DNA from: JBLHKS01 sp047620505
GTDB lineage: Bacteria > Verrucomicrobiota > Verrucomicrobiia > Verrucomicrobiales > DEV007
NCBI GenBank assembly: GCA_047620505.1
Contig: JBLHKS010000188.1
Location: 1 to 13,565 of the forward strand
Direction: 5' to 3'
DNA: 13,565 nucleotides
The stretch's first letter is position 1, and each line of letters opens with the position of its first letter. The notes under the pieces are model-generated. The model did not search any database. It was not told the origin of the DNA and saw nothing but the letters and a program-made list of their open reading frames with translations. The translations under genes were made by a program, and so were the position numbers. Shown one piece after another: positions 1 to 7,327 of the stretch.

Positions 1-353
1 TCTCGAAACGTTTTTGGCCAGAACGGACACTTCTCAGGATCATAAGCACTGCCGGGATATTCGCCTTCCATCCGCATCGACTCGACACCGAACTGAAGTT
101 TGCCGGTTAGAATCGTCGCTCGCGAAGCCATGCACCAGGTGCCGATCGTCGCGTGATGAAATCGCACGCCTTTGTCAGCGAGCGCGTCGATGTTCGGCGT
201 TTTGACCCAGTCCCAGGCTTCCGGGTAGCAACTGACGGATCGGTGGGTGTGGTCGTCCGTGTAAATTAGAAGAATGTTAGGCTTGTCTGCGGCTGAGGCG
301 GAGCCAGCAAGAAAGAGAGCAAAAATCAGCAGCTGCTGGTGGACGGATTTCAT
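1..353 (-). CDS. Exported sulfatase (formylglycine-type), N-terminal part, cut by window edge
   Basis: The visible 117 residues are the start of a family S1 sulfatase, an exported hydrolase that removes sulfate esters, in this kind of bacterium mostly from sulfated polysaccharides. A signal peptide covers about residues 1-22 (hydrophobic core LLIFALFLAG, then SASAA before DKPNILLIYTDDH). D33 and D34 match the paired metal-binding acids at the start of the sulfatase fold. The active-site signature is C74-M-A-S-R, followed by ATILTG; this is the Cys-type CxAxR form of the CxPSR motif, so the enzyme needs oxidation of C74 to formylglycine. An FGE is encoded at 2185-3129. The frame is open from the ATG at 351-353 to the window edge, and no Shine-Dalgarno is visible. 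The gene is divergent from the DUF1501 gene. Substrate cannot be told from this fragment. The AGCAGCTGCT palindrome codes for QQLL (residues 6-9) in the signal peptide. Confidence 0.93.
   Translation of the reverse strand, partial: MKSVHQQLLIFALFLAGSASAADKPNILLIYTDDHTHRSVSCYPEAWDWVKTPNIDALADKGVRFHHATIGTWCMASRATILTGKLQFGVESMRMEGEYPGSAYDPEKCPFWPKTFR
327..339. repeat. Iterated palindrome, copy 1 (CAGCAGCTGCTGG)
   Basis: Full 12-bp palindrome at 327-338, inside codons 6-9 of the sulfatase (QQLL). Confidence 0.8.
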
Positions 354-495
354 GAATTCTGGGCGTTGGGCGGTTTGTCAGGAAACTGAATGGAATTGGC
401 GTCGGAGGTTCGAGTAAGGCTCAAAGAAATCCAAGTCGTTTCTGCGCGATGCCGCTTGATGGGTGGATTTTGAATGGCAGAATCCACGAAACCCC
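354..495. promoter_or_regulatory. Divergent intergenic region between sulfatase and DUF1501 genes
   Basis: These 142 bases must hold the start signals for the leftward sulfatase gene and the rightward DUF1501 gene. I see no convincing -35/-10 pair, inverted repeat or ribosome-binding site. An upstream in-frame GTG at 463 could lengthen the DUF1501 protein by 11 residues, but the signal peptide argues for the ATG at 496. Confidence 0.4.
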
Positions 496-1905
496 ATGCT
501 CACAGTCTCGGATAACTCTGTCTCGACCTCGCGTCGTGAACTGCTCCGCATCGGCAGTCTTGGCCTCGCCGGTCTGTCGCTGCCGACGTTGTTGGCGAGC
601 CGAGCAGCTGCTGGCAAGGGGCCGAATCCGCTCACCGGGAAGTCGGTCATTTTTCTGTTCCAGCAGGGCGGCCCAAGCCAGTTCGAAACCTTCGATCCGA
701 AAGTCGACGTGCCGTCGGCGATTCGGACGGTCGGCGGAACCGTTCCGACGACGATTCCTGGCGTACACTTCGGAGCTGCGTTGCCTCAGCTGGCGAAGTT
801 AGCCAAAAAGATCTCGGTGGTCAGGTCATTCACGACTCGAAACGCCGGGCACAACATTCAGCCGATCGTCAGCCCGGCTTCGCTCGACGCGAATATCGGC
901 GTGCACTATTCGAGAGTCGCCGGGACGACTCATCCGCAGTCGGGGATGCCGACAAATGCTGTGATTTTTCCGCAGACGGTCGTCCCGGGAGCCCCGCGGC
1001 CGTCCGCGCGCGGGAATCTGGCGTCGACTGGCCCGTACAGCCCGGTTTACGCTCCGTTTGTCGCGGGTTCTGGCGGTCAGTTGCAGGAGGACATGACCTT
1101 GAACCTCGACCGCGAGCGATTTCTGGCCGACCGGCGCGAAATTCTTTCCCAGCTCGATAGCGTGAATCGCGAGATCGATGCTTACGGTCGGATGAACGCG
1201 GTTGACGAGCTTCAGCGTCAGGCGTTCGAAGTGATTCTGAATGGCGGCGTCGCGAAGGCCTTCGACTTGTCTAACGAAGACCCCAAAACCGTCGCGCGCT
1301 ACGACACGGCTCATTACGCGAGGAAGGACAACTGGGCCAAGGTCAAGAGAGGAAAGGCGGGCTACTACACGGCTCATGCTGAGTCGATTGGGAAACTGCT
1401 GCTCACGGCGCGCAGACTCTGCGAAGCGGGTTGTGGATTTGTGACGATTCATGCCGGTTATGCGGGCGTTTGGGATATGCACGCCGACGGTAACAATTTG
1501 GACGTGAAAGACGGGATGGATGCGATCGGTAGGTCGTTCGATCACGCGGTCGCGGCGTTCATCGAGGACTGCGAATCGCAAGGTCTCGGCGAAGACATTC
1601 TTCTCGTCTGCACCGGCGAAATGGGCCGAACGCCGAAGATTAACAAAAATGGCGGGCGCGATCACTGGAGCCGGCTCGCGCCGCTCATGCTTTACGGCGG
1701 CGGGATGGACGGTGGTCGAGTGATCGGCCAATCGACTTCAGACGGCGGCGAGCCGAATGGGGATGCGCAGGGGCCGGAAAATCTGATCTCGACGATTTTG
1801 AACACGACGCTTAACATCAGCGATCTCAGGCTGCTTCCAGACGCGCCGCAGACGGTTCTGGACCTGGCAGCTGCTCCGGTGATTCCGGGCTCAGTCAAAG
1901 GCTGA
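496..1905 (+). CDS. DUF1501 family secreted protein with Tat-type signal
   Basis: A 469-residue protein of the DUF1501 family, which belongs to the alkaline phosphatase/sulfatase-like fold and is abundant in planctomycetes and verrucomicrobia; its biochemical role is not established. A twin-arginine signal is visible at the N terminus: SRRELLRIG (about residues 12-20), then a hydrophobic stretch and ASRAAAG near residue 40. Family motifs include GGPSQFETFDPK (58-69), VWDMHADGNN (325-334) and GEMGRTPKINKNGGRDHW (374-391). The length is normal for the family. I chose the ATG at 496 because it puts the RR motif at the usual distance from the start; a GTG at 463 is also in frame. The usual partner, a DUF1549/DUF1553 protein, lies 5.6 kb away at 7541-10360 instead of next door. 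The gene is convergent with the FGE gene across a hairpin repeat element. The AGCAGCTGCT palindrome codes for AAAG (37-40) at the end of the signal region. Confidence 0.92.
   Translation: MLTVSDNSVSTSRRELLRIGSLGLAGLSLPTLLASRAAAGKGPNPLTGKSVIFLFQQGGPSQFETFDPKVDVPSAIRTVGGTVPTTIPGVHFGAALPQLAKLAKKISVVRSFTTRNAGHNIQPIVSPASLDANIGVHYSRVAGTTHPQSGMPTNAVIFPQTVVPGAPRPSARGNLASTGPYSPVYAPFVAGSGGQLQEDMTLNLDRERFLADRREILSQLDSVNREIDAYGRMNAVDELQRQAFEVILNGGVAKAFDLSNEDPKTVARYDTAHYARKDNWAKVKRGKAGYYTAHAESIGKLLLTARRLCEAGCGFVTIHAGYAGVWDMHADGNNLDVKDGMDAIGRSFDHAVAAFIEDCESQGLGEDILLVCTGEMGRTPKINKNGGRDHWSRLAPLMLYGGGMDGGRVIGQSTSDGGEPNGDAQGPENLISTILNTTLNISDLRLLPDAPQTVLDLAAAPVIPGSVKG
601..614. repeat. Iterated palindrome, copy 2 (CGAGCAGCTGCTGG)
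   Basis: The AGCAGCTGCT core is at 603-612, in the DUF1501 signal region (AAAG). The whole 14-mer is identical, on the other strand, to copy 4. Confidence 0.75.
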
Positions 1906-1928
1906 AAATTTTCGGCGTTTTCCGGTCT

Positions 1929-2143
1929 ACGGCAAAGCCGTTTCGCAGTTCAGCCCAAGGTTGCCAAAGCGAAGCGACGCTACCTTGGGAATTTCCACGC
2001 CATCATAAAAATTTGATCGCTGAAAGTCATCCGAAACGTTCCGCAAGGCTTTCAGCCTTGATTCAATCCTGCGATTTCGATCCCTGGGTAGCCTCCACTT
2101 CGTTCCGGCAACCCAGGGCTAAACTGCGAAACGGCTTTGCCGT
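1929..2143. repeat. 215-bp hairpin-rich inverted-repeat element (REP/BIME- or MITE-like)
   Basis: The ends are 28-bp inverted repeats (1929-1956 and 2116-2143) matching at 27 of 28 bases. The similarity continues inward, so the two arms agree at about 52 of 63 positions. Each arm holds a local hairpin: CCCAAGGT/ACCTTGGG (1954-1961 with 1982-1989) and CCCTGGGT/ACCCAGGG (2082-2089 with 2111-2118). The two stems differ at two base pairs and both sides changed together, so pairing is kept in each. The centre has a third hairpin, GCTGAAAG/CTTTCAGC (2019-2026 with 2049-2056). No plausible coding frame lies inside. The element sits between the stops of two convergent genes and may also act as a two-way transcription barrier. 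No transposase is present in the window. Confidence 0.8.
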
Positions 2144-2184
2144 AATTGAGCGAATTTGTCGGTTTGAGGCGAAGCATCGAAAGT

Positions 2185-3129
2185 CTAAGCATCCATGGCC
2201 AATCGAAACCCGGTATGGCAGGTAGAACTCTCCGGCGTGTTCGAAGTTCGCGCGCTGATCCGATAGCGATTGCAGTAGGAAAAATGGCAAAGGAACGAGC
2301 CGCCTTTGATCACTTTGCCAGTTCCAGTTTCCGGCCCTTGCGGATTTTCCGGCGGGCAGTTTTGCTTCGCTCCAGGCGAAAACCAATCCTGACACCACTC
2401 CCAAACGTTGCCCGACGTGTTGAGCAATCCAAATCCGTTTGCTTTGAAGCTGCGAACCGGTGCCGTGCCGGTGAATCCGTCCTCACCAGTGTCCTGGTCT
2501 GGAAATCGCCCCTGCCAAATGTTGCAGCGGTGCTCTCCACCAGGAGTTAGCTCATCGCCCCAGGGATAGATCGCCTGGTCAAGCCCGCCGCCTGCCGCGA
2601 ACTCCCATTCGGCCTCGGTCGGTAGTCGCCGGCCCATCCAGTTTGCGTAAGCCTGGGCGTCGTTCCAGGAAACGTGAGTCACAGGATGATCGGCAAGGCC
2701 GCGAAGATTCGTTCCGGGGCCGCCGGGCTTGCGCCAGTCCGCTTTTTCGACTTTCGCCCACCAGGTCGTGTCCATGACTCGTTCGAACTGGATTCGTTTG
2801 CGATGCGCTTTGGGAATCTGGTTGGCGAAGACGAACGACCATCCGAAATGCTCGGCTTCAGTTCGGTAACTCGTCGCTTGGACGAATTCTTCGAACTGAG
2901 CGTTCGTCACGGCGCATCGCTCGATCCGAAACGGGCTCAAGCTGATTTCGATGACTGGCGATTCGCCGTCGCCGACCCAGATCTCGGAATTTTCCGCGCC
3001 CATCCGGAAAACTCCGCCGTCGAGTTTCACCGTTCCGCGCGGCGAGCCGACATGCGGGCCTGGCTGGATTTCCGTCGAAGGAGCCCCGTTTCGATCCGCG
3101 GAAGGTGAGCAGCACGATTTTCCGTCCAC
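2185..3129 (-). CDS. Formylglycine-generating enzyme (FGE, SUMF1 family)
   Basis: A 314-residue copper-dependent oxidase that converts the cysteine of the sulfatase CxPSR/CxASR motif to formylglycine. No signal peptide is seen, so it should act in the cytoplasm on sulfatase precursors before export. The match to the human FGE core is strong: LDGGVFRMGAE (37-46), HPVTHVSWNDAQAYANWMGR (148-167) followed by LPTEAEWEFA, a YPWGDEL segment, NIWQGRFPDQDTGEDGFTGT (203-222), NTSGNVWEW (237-245) and GGSFLCHFSYCNRYRISAR (276-294). The two catalytic, Cu(I)-binding cysteines are C281 and C286, with the correct spacing CHFSYC, so this is a true FGE and not merely a C-type-lectin-like relative. A CC pair at residues 6-7 sits in a short N-terminal extension. 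Start is GTG at 3127-3129 with GGAG six bases upstream; an upstream ATG at 3171 runs into a stop after 12 codons. It is the last gene of the minus-strand run, 63 bp after the O-antigen ligase-like gene. A target sulfatase lies at the left edge. Confidence 0.96.
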   Translation of the reverse strand: MDGKSCCSPSADRNGAPSTEIQPGPHVGSPRGTVKLDGGVFRMGAENSEIWVGDGESPVIEISLSPFRIERCAVTNAQFEEFVQATSYRTEAEHFGWSFVFANQIPKAHRKRIQFERVMDTTWWAKVEKADWRKPGGPGTNLRGLADHPVTHVSWNDAQAYANWMGRRLPTEAEWEFAAGGGLDQAIYPWGDELTPGGEHRCNIWQGRFPDQDTGEDGFTGTAPVRSFKANGFGLLNTSGNVWEWCQDWFSPGAKQNCPPENPQGPETGTGKVIKGGSFLCHFSYCNRYRISARTSNTPESSTCHTGFRLAMDA

Positions 3130-3135
3130 GTTTTA

Positions 3136-3139
3136 CTCC
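3136..3139 (-). promoter_or_regulatory. Ribosome-binding site GGAG deciding the GTG start of FGE
   Basis: GGAG on the minus strand, six bases before the GTG at 3127-3129. It is the only good Shine-Dalgarno match I see before any gene in the window and it supports the GTG start. It overlaps the end of a 12-codon reading frame that starts at 3171 and stops three bases before the GTG. Confidence 0.6.
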
Positions 3140-3192
3140 GCTTTGTGATCTCCCTGATTTTGTTCTGACATGAGACGAATTCTCGCACGGTT

Positions 3193-4623
3193 TCAGGCGC
3201 TGCTCAATGTCCGTGAACTCGGGCGCGCGAGCCGCTCCACACCGGCGAGCAACCCGAGCAGACACCAGATGATTCGCAACCCGACCGAGCCGGAGTTCAG
3301 CATCAGAATCATCAGGACCATCAACGTGCTGAGCAGAATTCCGCGAACGAGATGGCCGACTGGTTTGCCTCTCAAGGCGAGGGCGGTGAACAGGCCGAGA
3401 GTCATCACCGCCAGCACGAGGCAGATGAAAAGCACGCCGCCGATGACGCCCATTTCGAAGAAAACTTGAACGTAATAATTATGGATCTGCGGCCCGGCGA
3501 AGCGCGCTGGAATCAGGCTGACGTGGGTGACTCGGCCGGGGCCGTAGCCGATCACGGGGCGCTCTTTGATCATTTCGATCGCTTCGTCGACTTGGATGAA
3601 GCGCTCTTTGAAGGTGTTGAGTTTGCCCTGACCGACGAGGGTTTTGGCGTGCGGATCGCTGTCGCCGAGAATCGCAGCGCCGATCGTGGCCGCGTCTTTT
3701 CGAATTGAACTCGGCGCGAAGGGCAAGAGGAGGACGCCGACGAGGATCAGGCCGACGGTGAATCCGGCGGCGCGCTTGATTCCGAATTCCAACGCACCCC
3801 AAACGAAGATGATCAAGGGCATCGCGGCGACGGTGGTTTTGGAGCTCGCGAAGGCGAGCGTGGTCATAAAAAGCACGGTCGCGCCGATCGCGAACCACCG
3901 CATTTTTCCGGTGACGTAGCGAGCGTAGTTGGCGGCGAGAATCGCGCAGACGATCATGTGGGTTGAGGCCATGTGAGGGTGGCCGTAGAAACCCTGAGTT
4001 CGCCCGCCTTCTTCGATCACGCCGGTCATCGGATCCTTTTCGTGGCCGAAAAAGAAGATCGTGATCGCGTAGGGAATTCCAGTGAAGATAAAGACGAGGA
4101 AGATGTTTTTTAGATCGCTCTCGTTTCGGATCACGGTCATCGCGATGAAGCCGATCGCGAAGGAGGTGAAAAAATCGATGCACTGCCAGAATGGCCAATC
4201 GGCGCCGTGATCGACCAACGCGTTGGGCCTTAAATCGTAGCCGCCGAAGTGCGAGACGAGCGCTGCGAGCCCGACGAGACCGAAGCAGAATGTGGGAATG
4301 AGAGGGAGATCGATCTCATGAGGCTTGGTCAGGAGCGCGATCACCCAGGCAAAGACGAGCGGGACGAATCCGAGCATCCAGAGAAACGGAATGACGCGAT
4401 CGACTTCGACTTCGCCAATGCTTGGGATGACGGCGATGAGCAGAATCAGCGCGGCGCGCGGGCTGAGCAGAAAGGCGAGGAACGGCGAGCAGGCGGCGAT
4501 GAGAAACGCAGTCGAGCCGAATCGCCAGCCGAGGATGACGAGGAGAATTCCGACGAGCATCGCGGTCAGACCGGAAATCCACCCAGCAGCTGCTGGCGGG
4601 GCGCTGAGCTTCGCTTGGCTCAT
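3193..4623 (-). CDS. O-antigen ligase/polymerase-like membrane protein (Wzy/WaaL family)
   Basis: A 476-residue multi-pass inner-membrane protein with about ten to twelve hydrophobic segments. It fits the O-antigen ligase/polymerase family (Wzy_C, PF04932), which joins repeat units into polysaccharide chains or transfers chains to a lipid acceptor. Supporting motifs are GGRTQGFYGHPHMASTH (206-222), IKERPVIGYGPGR (352-364) in the large periplasmic loop, and HNYYVQVFFEMGVIGGVLF (381-399), the typical histidine followed by a membrane helix. The order of loop and last helices is as in the family, and no TPR extension is present. The upstream Wzz-like gene ends 7 bp before the ATG, so the two are almost certainly co-transcribed. 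Polymerase and ligase cannot be told apart from sequence alone; with a chain-length protein next door, polymerisation of an exopolysaccharide or O-antigen is likely. The AGCAGCTGCT palindrome codes for AAAG (11-14) just before the first membrane helix. Confidence 0.9.
   Translation of the reverse strand: MSQAKLSAPPAAAGWISGLTAMLVGILLVILGWRFGSTAFLIAACSPFLAFLLSPRAALILLIAVIPSIGEVEVDRVIPFLWMLGFVPLVFAWVIALLTKPHEIDLPLIPTFCFGLVGLAALVSHFGGYDLRPNALVDHGADWPFWQCIDFFTSFAIGFIAMTVIRNESDLKNIFLVFIFTGIPYAITIFFFGHEKDPMTGVIEEGGRTQGFYGHPHMASTHMIVCAILAANYARYVTGKMRWFAIGATVLFMTTLAFASSKTTVAAMPLIIFVWGALEFGIKRAAGFTVGLILVGVLLLPFAPSSIRKDAATIGAAILGDSDPHAKTLVGQGKLNTFKERFIQVDEAIEMIKERPVIGYGPGRVTHVSLIPARFAGPQIHNYYVQVFFEMGVIGGVLFICLVLAVMTLGLFTALALRGKPVGHLVRGILLSTLMVLMILMLNSGSVGLRIIWCLLGLLAGVERLARPSSRTLSSA
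4583..4596. repeat. Iterated palindrome, copy 3 (CCAGCAGCTGCTGG)
   Basis: Perfect 14-bp palindrome in codons 10-14 of the O-antigen ligase-like gene (PAAAG). Confidence 0.8.
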
Positions 4624-4630
4624 CGGTCGA

Positions 4631-6100
4631 TCAACTCGTTGATTTTTTCGAGGCTTTGGGAGCCTTTTTCCCGTCCTCCTTGCCTTGGCGATAGAAAAGA
4701 AAGAAGACCGCGAGGAAAGCGCCGATCATGGTCGAGGCGACAACGTAAAAGGCCAGAGGGATGTCCTTGATGCTGGGATATTTTGGAGTCACCGCGCGGT
4801 TCAGGACTTCGAACTCGGTCAGGTTTCGCCGAGCGATCATCCGGGTTACGTTGAGCGCTGCGCGGACTTTGGCATCTGTCAGGTGGAGCGCGGCGATTTC
4901 CTTTTCGAGATCGGCGAATTCTTCAGAAATCGCGGCCAAATTGACCACTTGGCCGTTGTAATCCTTGATGCGGCGATTCAGCTCTTCGACCACTTGCGGA
5001 ATCGTCGCGACTTCGACCTGAGCGCGAATCAGATCCAGCACGATTTGCTGCCGGTTGGTGTCGGCTTGAAACGACTCATCAAGCATGACTTGTCCGAGCT
5101 GTTCATCGAGCGCCTTTTGAGCGATCGCGACGCGTTCCTTCAGCGCGGTGAGCGGGGCGCTTTCCGTTTTGAAGTCAATTCGAGCGGCGACGAGGTTCAG
5201 TTCCTGAGTCAGCAGCATTTGCCGGAGAGTTTCCAATTCCGGGTTGCGGCTCATCGTGTAGCTGAAGCGGAGATGTTCTGGAAGTTCGCCGATTCGGGCT
5301 TCGAGATCGGACGCTTTTTTTTGCGCGAGCACGAGGGCCGAAAACTGCTCGTCCATTCCGATTTCGAGTTTCTTGATTCGCTCGCCAAGATCTTTGATCT
5401 GCGTTGCGACGGTGCCGGTGGATTTGATTCCGTGAGACTCGCGAAGTTCTTCGAGCCTCGCGATCGAGCTGCCCGTTCGATCGTGGATCGACTTCAACTC
5501 GACCTCCATGAATTCGACGGCTTCCTCGGAGGATTGCGCGTTGCGTTCCGCGCTGCGTGCCACCGCGGTGTCGATCAGCTCGTTGACGATATCGGCCGCT
5601 TTTTTGGCGTCTTTGTGAGTGACCGAAATCTGAATCACCGAGCTGCCGCTGATGAGAATCGCCCGAGCCGACTTTCGAGTTCGTTCGATCGCGATCTCGC
5701 GCGCAGTTTGTTCGACTGATGGCAGCCGACCGTAGAAAAGAAACCGAAGCGGCTGCTTGATCGTGTGGCCGATGCCCTTGCCGCCTCCTTCGAATTCCTT
5801 CTGTAAATTCAGCTGATCGACGACTCGACCGACGGAATCGCGGCTGCGCAGAATCGAAATGTAGCTGAGCCCTTCCTGGCGGACGTTGTCGATGTAGGGC
5901 GAGGAAACCAGGCCGAGCGTAGGGCTCTCAGGCGCTTTTAGCGACTCCGCACCGACCGGCCGGATGATCACCTGGCCTTCGGCTTCGTAATTCACCATCA
6001 GCAAGCCGATCAGGTAGGCTCCAATGCCTGCCGCTACTGCGGTTCGCAGGACGAACCACTTTCGACGAAGAATGAGGTGAAGCAGAGATTGGACATCCAT
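4631..6100 (-). CDS. Wzz/GumC-type polysaccharide chain-length or export protein
   Basis: A 489-residue polysaccharide co-polymerase (PCP) of the Wzz/GumC type, which sits in the inner membrane and sets the length of, or helps export, a surface polysaccharide. Visible layout: a short cytoplasmic N terminus, membrane helix 1 at about 17-36, a Wzz domain (EGQVIIRPVG and following), a long periplasmic coiled-coil region (about 190-410, rich in E, K, L, A and R), the motif TPKYPSIKDIP (438-448) that usually precedes the second helix, helix 2 at about 449-470, and a lysine-rich tail. The C-terminal BY-kinase domain found in many PCP-2a proteins is absent, so any kinase would be separate. The gene starts 12 bp after the glycosidase gene and ends 7 bp before the O-antigen polymerase/ligase gene, giving a tight operon. 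No Shine-Dalgarno sequence is visible upstream of the ATG at 6098-6100. Confidence 0.9.
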   Translation of the reverse strand: MDVQSLLHLILRRKWFVLRTAVAAGIGAYLIGLLMVNYEAEGQVIIRPVGAESLKAPESPTLGLVSSPYIDNVRQEGLSYISILRSRDSVGRVVDQLNLQKEFEGGGKGIGHTIKQPLRFLFYGRLPSVEQTAREIAIERTRKSARAILISGSSVIQISVTHKDAKKAADIVNELIDTAVARSAERNAQSSEEAVEFMEVELKSIHDRTGSSIARLEELRESHGIKSTGTVATQIKDLGERIKKLEIGMDEQFSALVLAQKKASDLEARIGELPEHLRFSYTMSRNPELETLRQMLLTQELNLVAARIDFKTESAPLTALKERVAIAQKALDEQLGQVMLDESFQADTNRQQIVLDLIRAQVEVATIPQVVEELNRRIKDYNGQVVNLAAISEEFADLEKEIAALHLTDAKVRAALNVTRMIARRNLTEFEVLNRAVTPKYPSIKDIPLAFYVVASTMIGAFLAVFFLFYRQGKEDGKKAPKASKKSTS

Positions 6101-6112
6101 GGATTGAGCGAA

Positions 6113-7327
6113 TCAGCGCCGAGTTTCCACGGTTGGCTGAGAAAAACCAGGTGATTTGCGAATGATCGACTTCAAAATTCCTGCAGCCGGACTGCCTGGC
6201 TCCAAAGCGGCGTCAAAACGGTTGTTTCCGGTCGGCGCGCCCCAAAAAACGATCGCTTTGATCTGCCGGGAATTGCGGATCAGCTCGAAAGCCGCTGCTG
6301 CCTTTTCGGTCTTCAACGGCGGGAGGATTCCCAGCTCCGTCAAGATGATCGGACGATTCGGAGCGACACGCGCGATCGTCGCAAGGGTTTTGTTGAAAGC
6401 CTCGACGTGTTTCCTCGGGCCCTCTTCAGGTGGAAATCCGGTCTCGTCTTCCGGCTCGGTTTCCAAATACCAGTTTACGCTGATCCAGTCGTAATACGGC
6501 CCGATCGCGGCCAGCAGCTGCTCGAATGTCATCGATTTTTCGAGTCGCTCTTCCCAATCGTTTCGGAAACGCCGCTGAGCGACCGGACCAGGCGATTGCC
6601 AGCCCATCGTTTCGAACGTCAGATTCGTCAGCCCTTCGCGGCGGAGGAAAAAGTCGTGGTAGTATCGCTGAGCCGCGCCGAGGCGTTCGATCCCGTCGGC
6701 GACGTCATCGCGGCCGAGGCCCTTAAAGAGATCCGGCGCGCCCTTCGGAGGTTTCGGCGGTTTGAAATCCGCGAAACCGCCGCGCGTCTCGATCGCCCAA
6801 GGCAATTCCTGGTCGCCGTCCGGGCCGTAGCCGCCGAAGAATTCGCGAAGCACGCCGTTTGGCTCGCGACAGGTGCAGAAAAAGAGTTGGCCGCGGCATT
6901 GGCGAAACTGCTCGGCCAAGGCGCTGAGCTCCCGATCGTAATCGCCACGAATCAGCCGATCGACCGTGAATCCGCGATGCCCGGGGTGAGCTTCGTAGGC
7001 TCCCACGATCATCGCGTATCCGTCGGCGGCGTAGCGATTGGCTTTTTCGATATCGAATTGCAGCGGCGTGTTCGTGTTTTCCGTTCCGCGCACCAGGGAA
7101 AAATCGGCGACGATTGCGATTTTTCCGCCCGAAATTGCCTCCAGATCCGCGATCTCTCGACCGGCGATTTTCGTTTGCCCGAGATAAATTCCTTTCGCGG
7201 GCGGAGCGATGACCGTGCGGTTGCCCGAGCCAGCTGGAGCAGCGGAATCGCGGGTTTCGCTGCAAGCCGGACTAGTCAAAAGGAGCGCAAACAAGAGCAG
7301 TTTGGCGACAGAGTATTCTCGATGCAT
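6113..7327 (-). CDS. Exported glycoside hydrolase-like protein (clan GH-A, possibly GH26-like)
   Basis: A 404-residue exported protein with signs of a TIM-barrel glycosidase. The N terminus has a hydrophobic segment (VAKLLLFALLLTSPAC, about 7-22); C22 could be lipidated, but SPAC is a poor lipobox, so lipoprotein status is uncertain. Two segments fit retaining clan GH-A catalytic strands: LFFCTCREPNG (148-158), with E155 as candidate acid/base and similar to the HEMNG of GH26, and PIILTELG (326-333), with E331 as candidate nucleophile. Tryptophans at 243, 281, 286 and 362 may line a sugar-binding cleft. The family call is from motif likeness only. It is the first gene of the run with Wzz and Wzy/WaaL genes (12-bp gap), so it probably trims or processes the polysaccharide that operon makes. 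Alternatives are a carbohydrate-binding protein that has lost activity, or an unrelated TIM barrel. Confidence 0.7.
   Translation of the reverse strand: MHREYSVAKLLLFALLLTSPACSETRDSAAPAGSGNRTVIAPPAKGIYLGQTKIAGREIADLEAISGGKIAIVADFSLVRGTENTNTPLQFDIEKANRYAADGYAMIVGAYEAHPGHRGFTVDRLIRGDYDRELSALAEQFRQCRGQLFFCTCREPNGVLREFFGGYGPDGDQELPWAIETRGGFADFKPPKPPKGAPDLFKGLGRDDVADGIERLGAAQRYYHDFFLRREGLTNLTFETMGWQSPGPVAQRRFRNDWEERLEKSMTFEQLLAAIGPYYDWISVNWYLETEPEDETGFPPEEGPRKHVEAFNKTLATIARVAPNRPIILTELGILPPLKTEKAAAAFELIRNSRQIKAIVFWGAPTGNNRFDAALEPGSPAAGILKSIIRKSPGFSQPTVETRR
6511..6524. repeat. Iterated palindrome, copy 4 (CCAGCAGCTGCTCG)
   Basis: The AGCAGCTGCT core is at 6513-6522, in codons 269-272 of the glycosidase-like gene (EQLL). 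This is the only copy well inside a gene. Confidence 0.75.

Noticed and set aside
826..1731. Long open frame (301 codons) on the minus strand opposite the DUF1501 gene
   Set aside because: It is antisense to a clearly recognised protein, has low-complexity Arg/Val-rich content and no family motifs; the GC-biased codon use of the real gene creates it.
1929..2143. CRISPR array or tRNA-like structure as explanation of the repeats
   Set aside because: There are only two inverted arms with differing interiors and no spacers of constant length; no tRNA arms or anticodon loop can be formed.
5122..5133. GCGATCGC (the cyanobacterial HIP1 octamer) as the iterated motif
   Set aside because: It appears only occasionally, as expected for GC- and GATC-rich coding sequence, and is not enriched like AGCAGCTGCT.
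4685..5719. Open frame of 344 codons on the plus strand opposite the Wzz-like gene
   Set aside because: The translation is an antisense shadow of the coiled-coil gene, with no domain or start signal.
3193..7327. Phage, plasmid or defence island as explanation of the minus-strand block
   Set aside because: All four genes have sound polysaccharide or sulfatase-maturation matches, and no integrase, transposase, nuclease, toxin-antitoxin pair or attachment site is visible.
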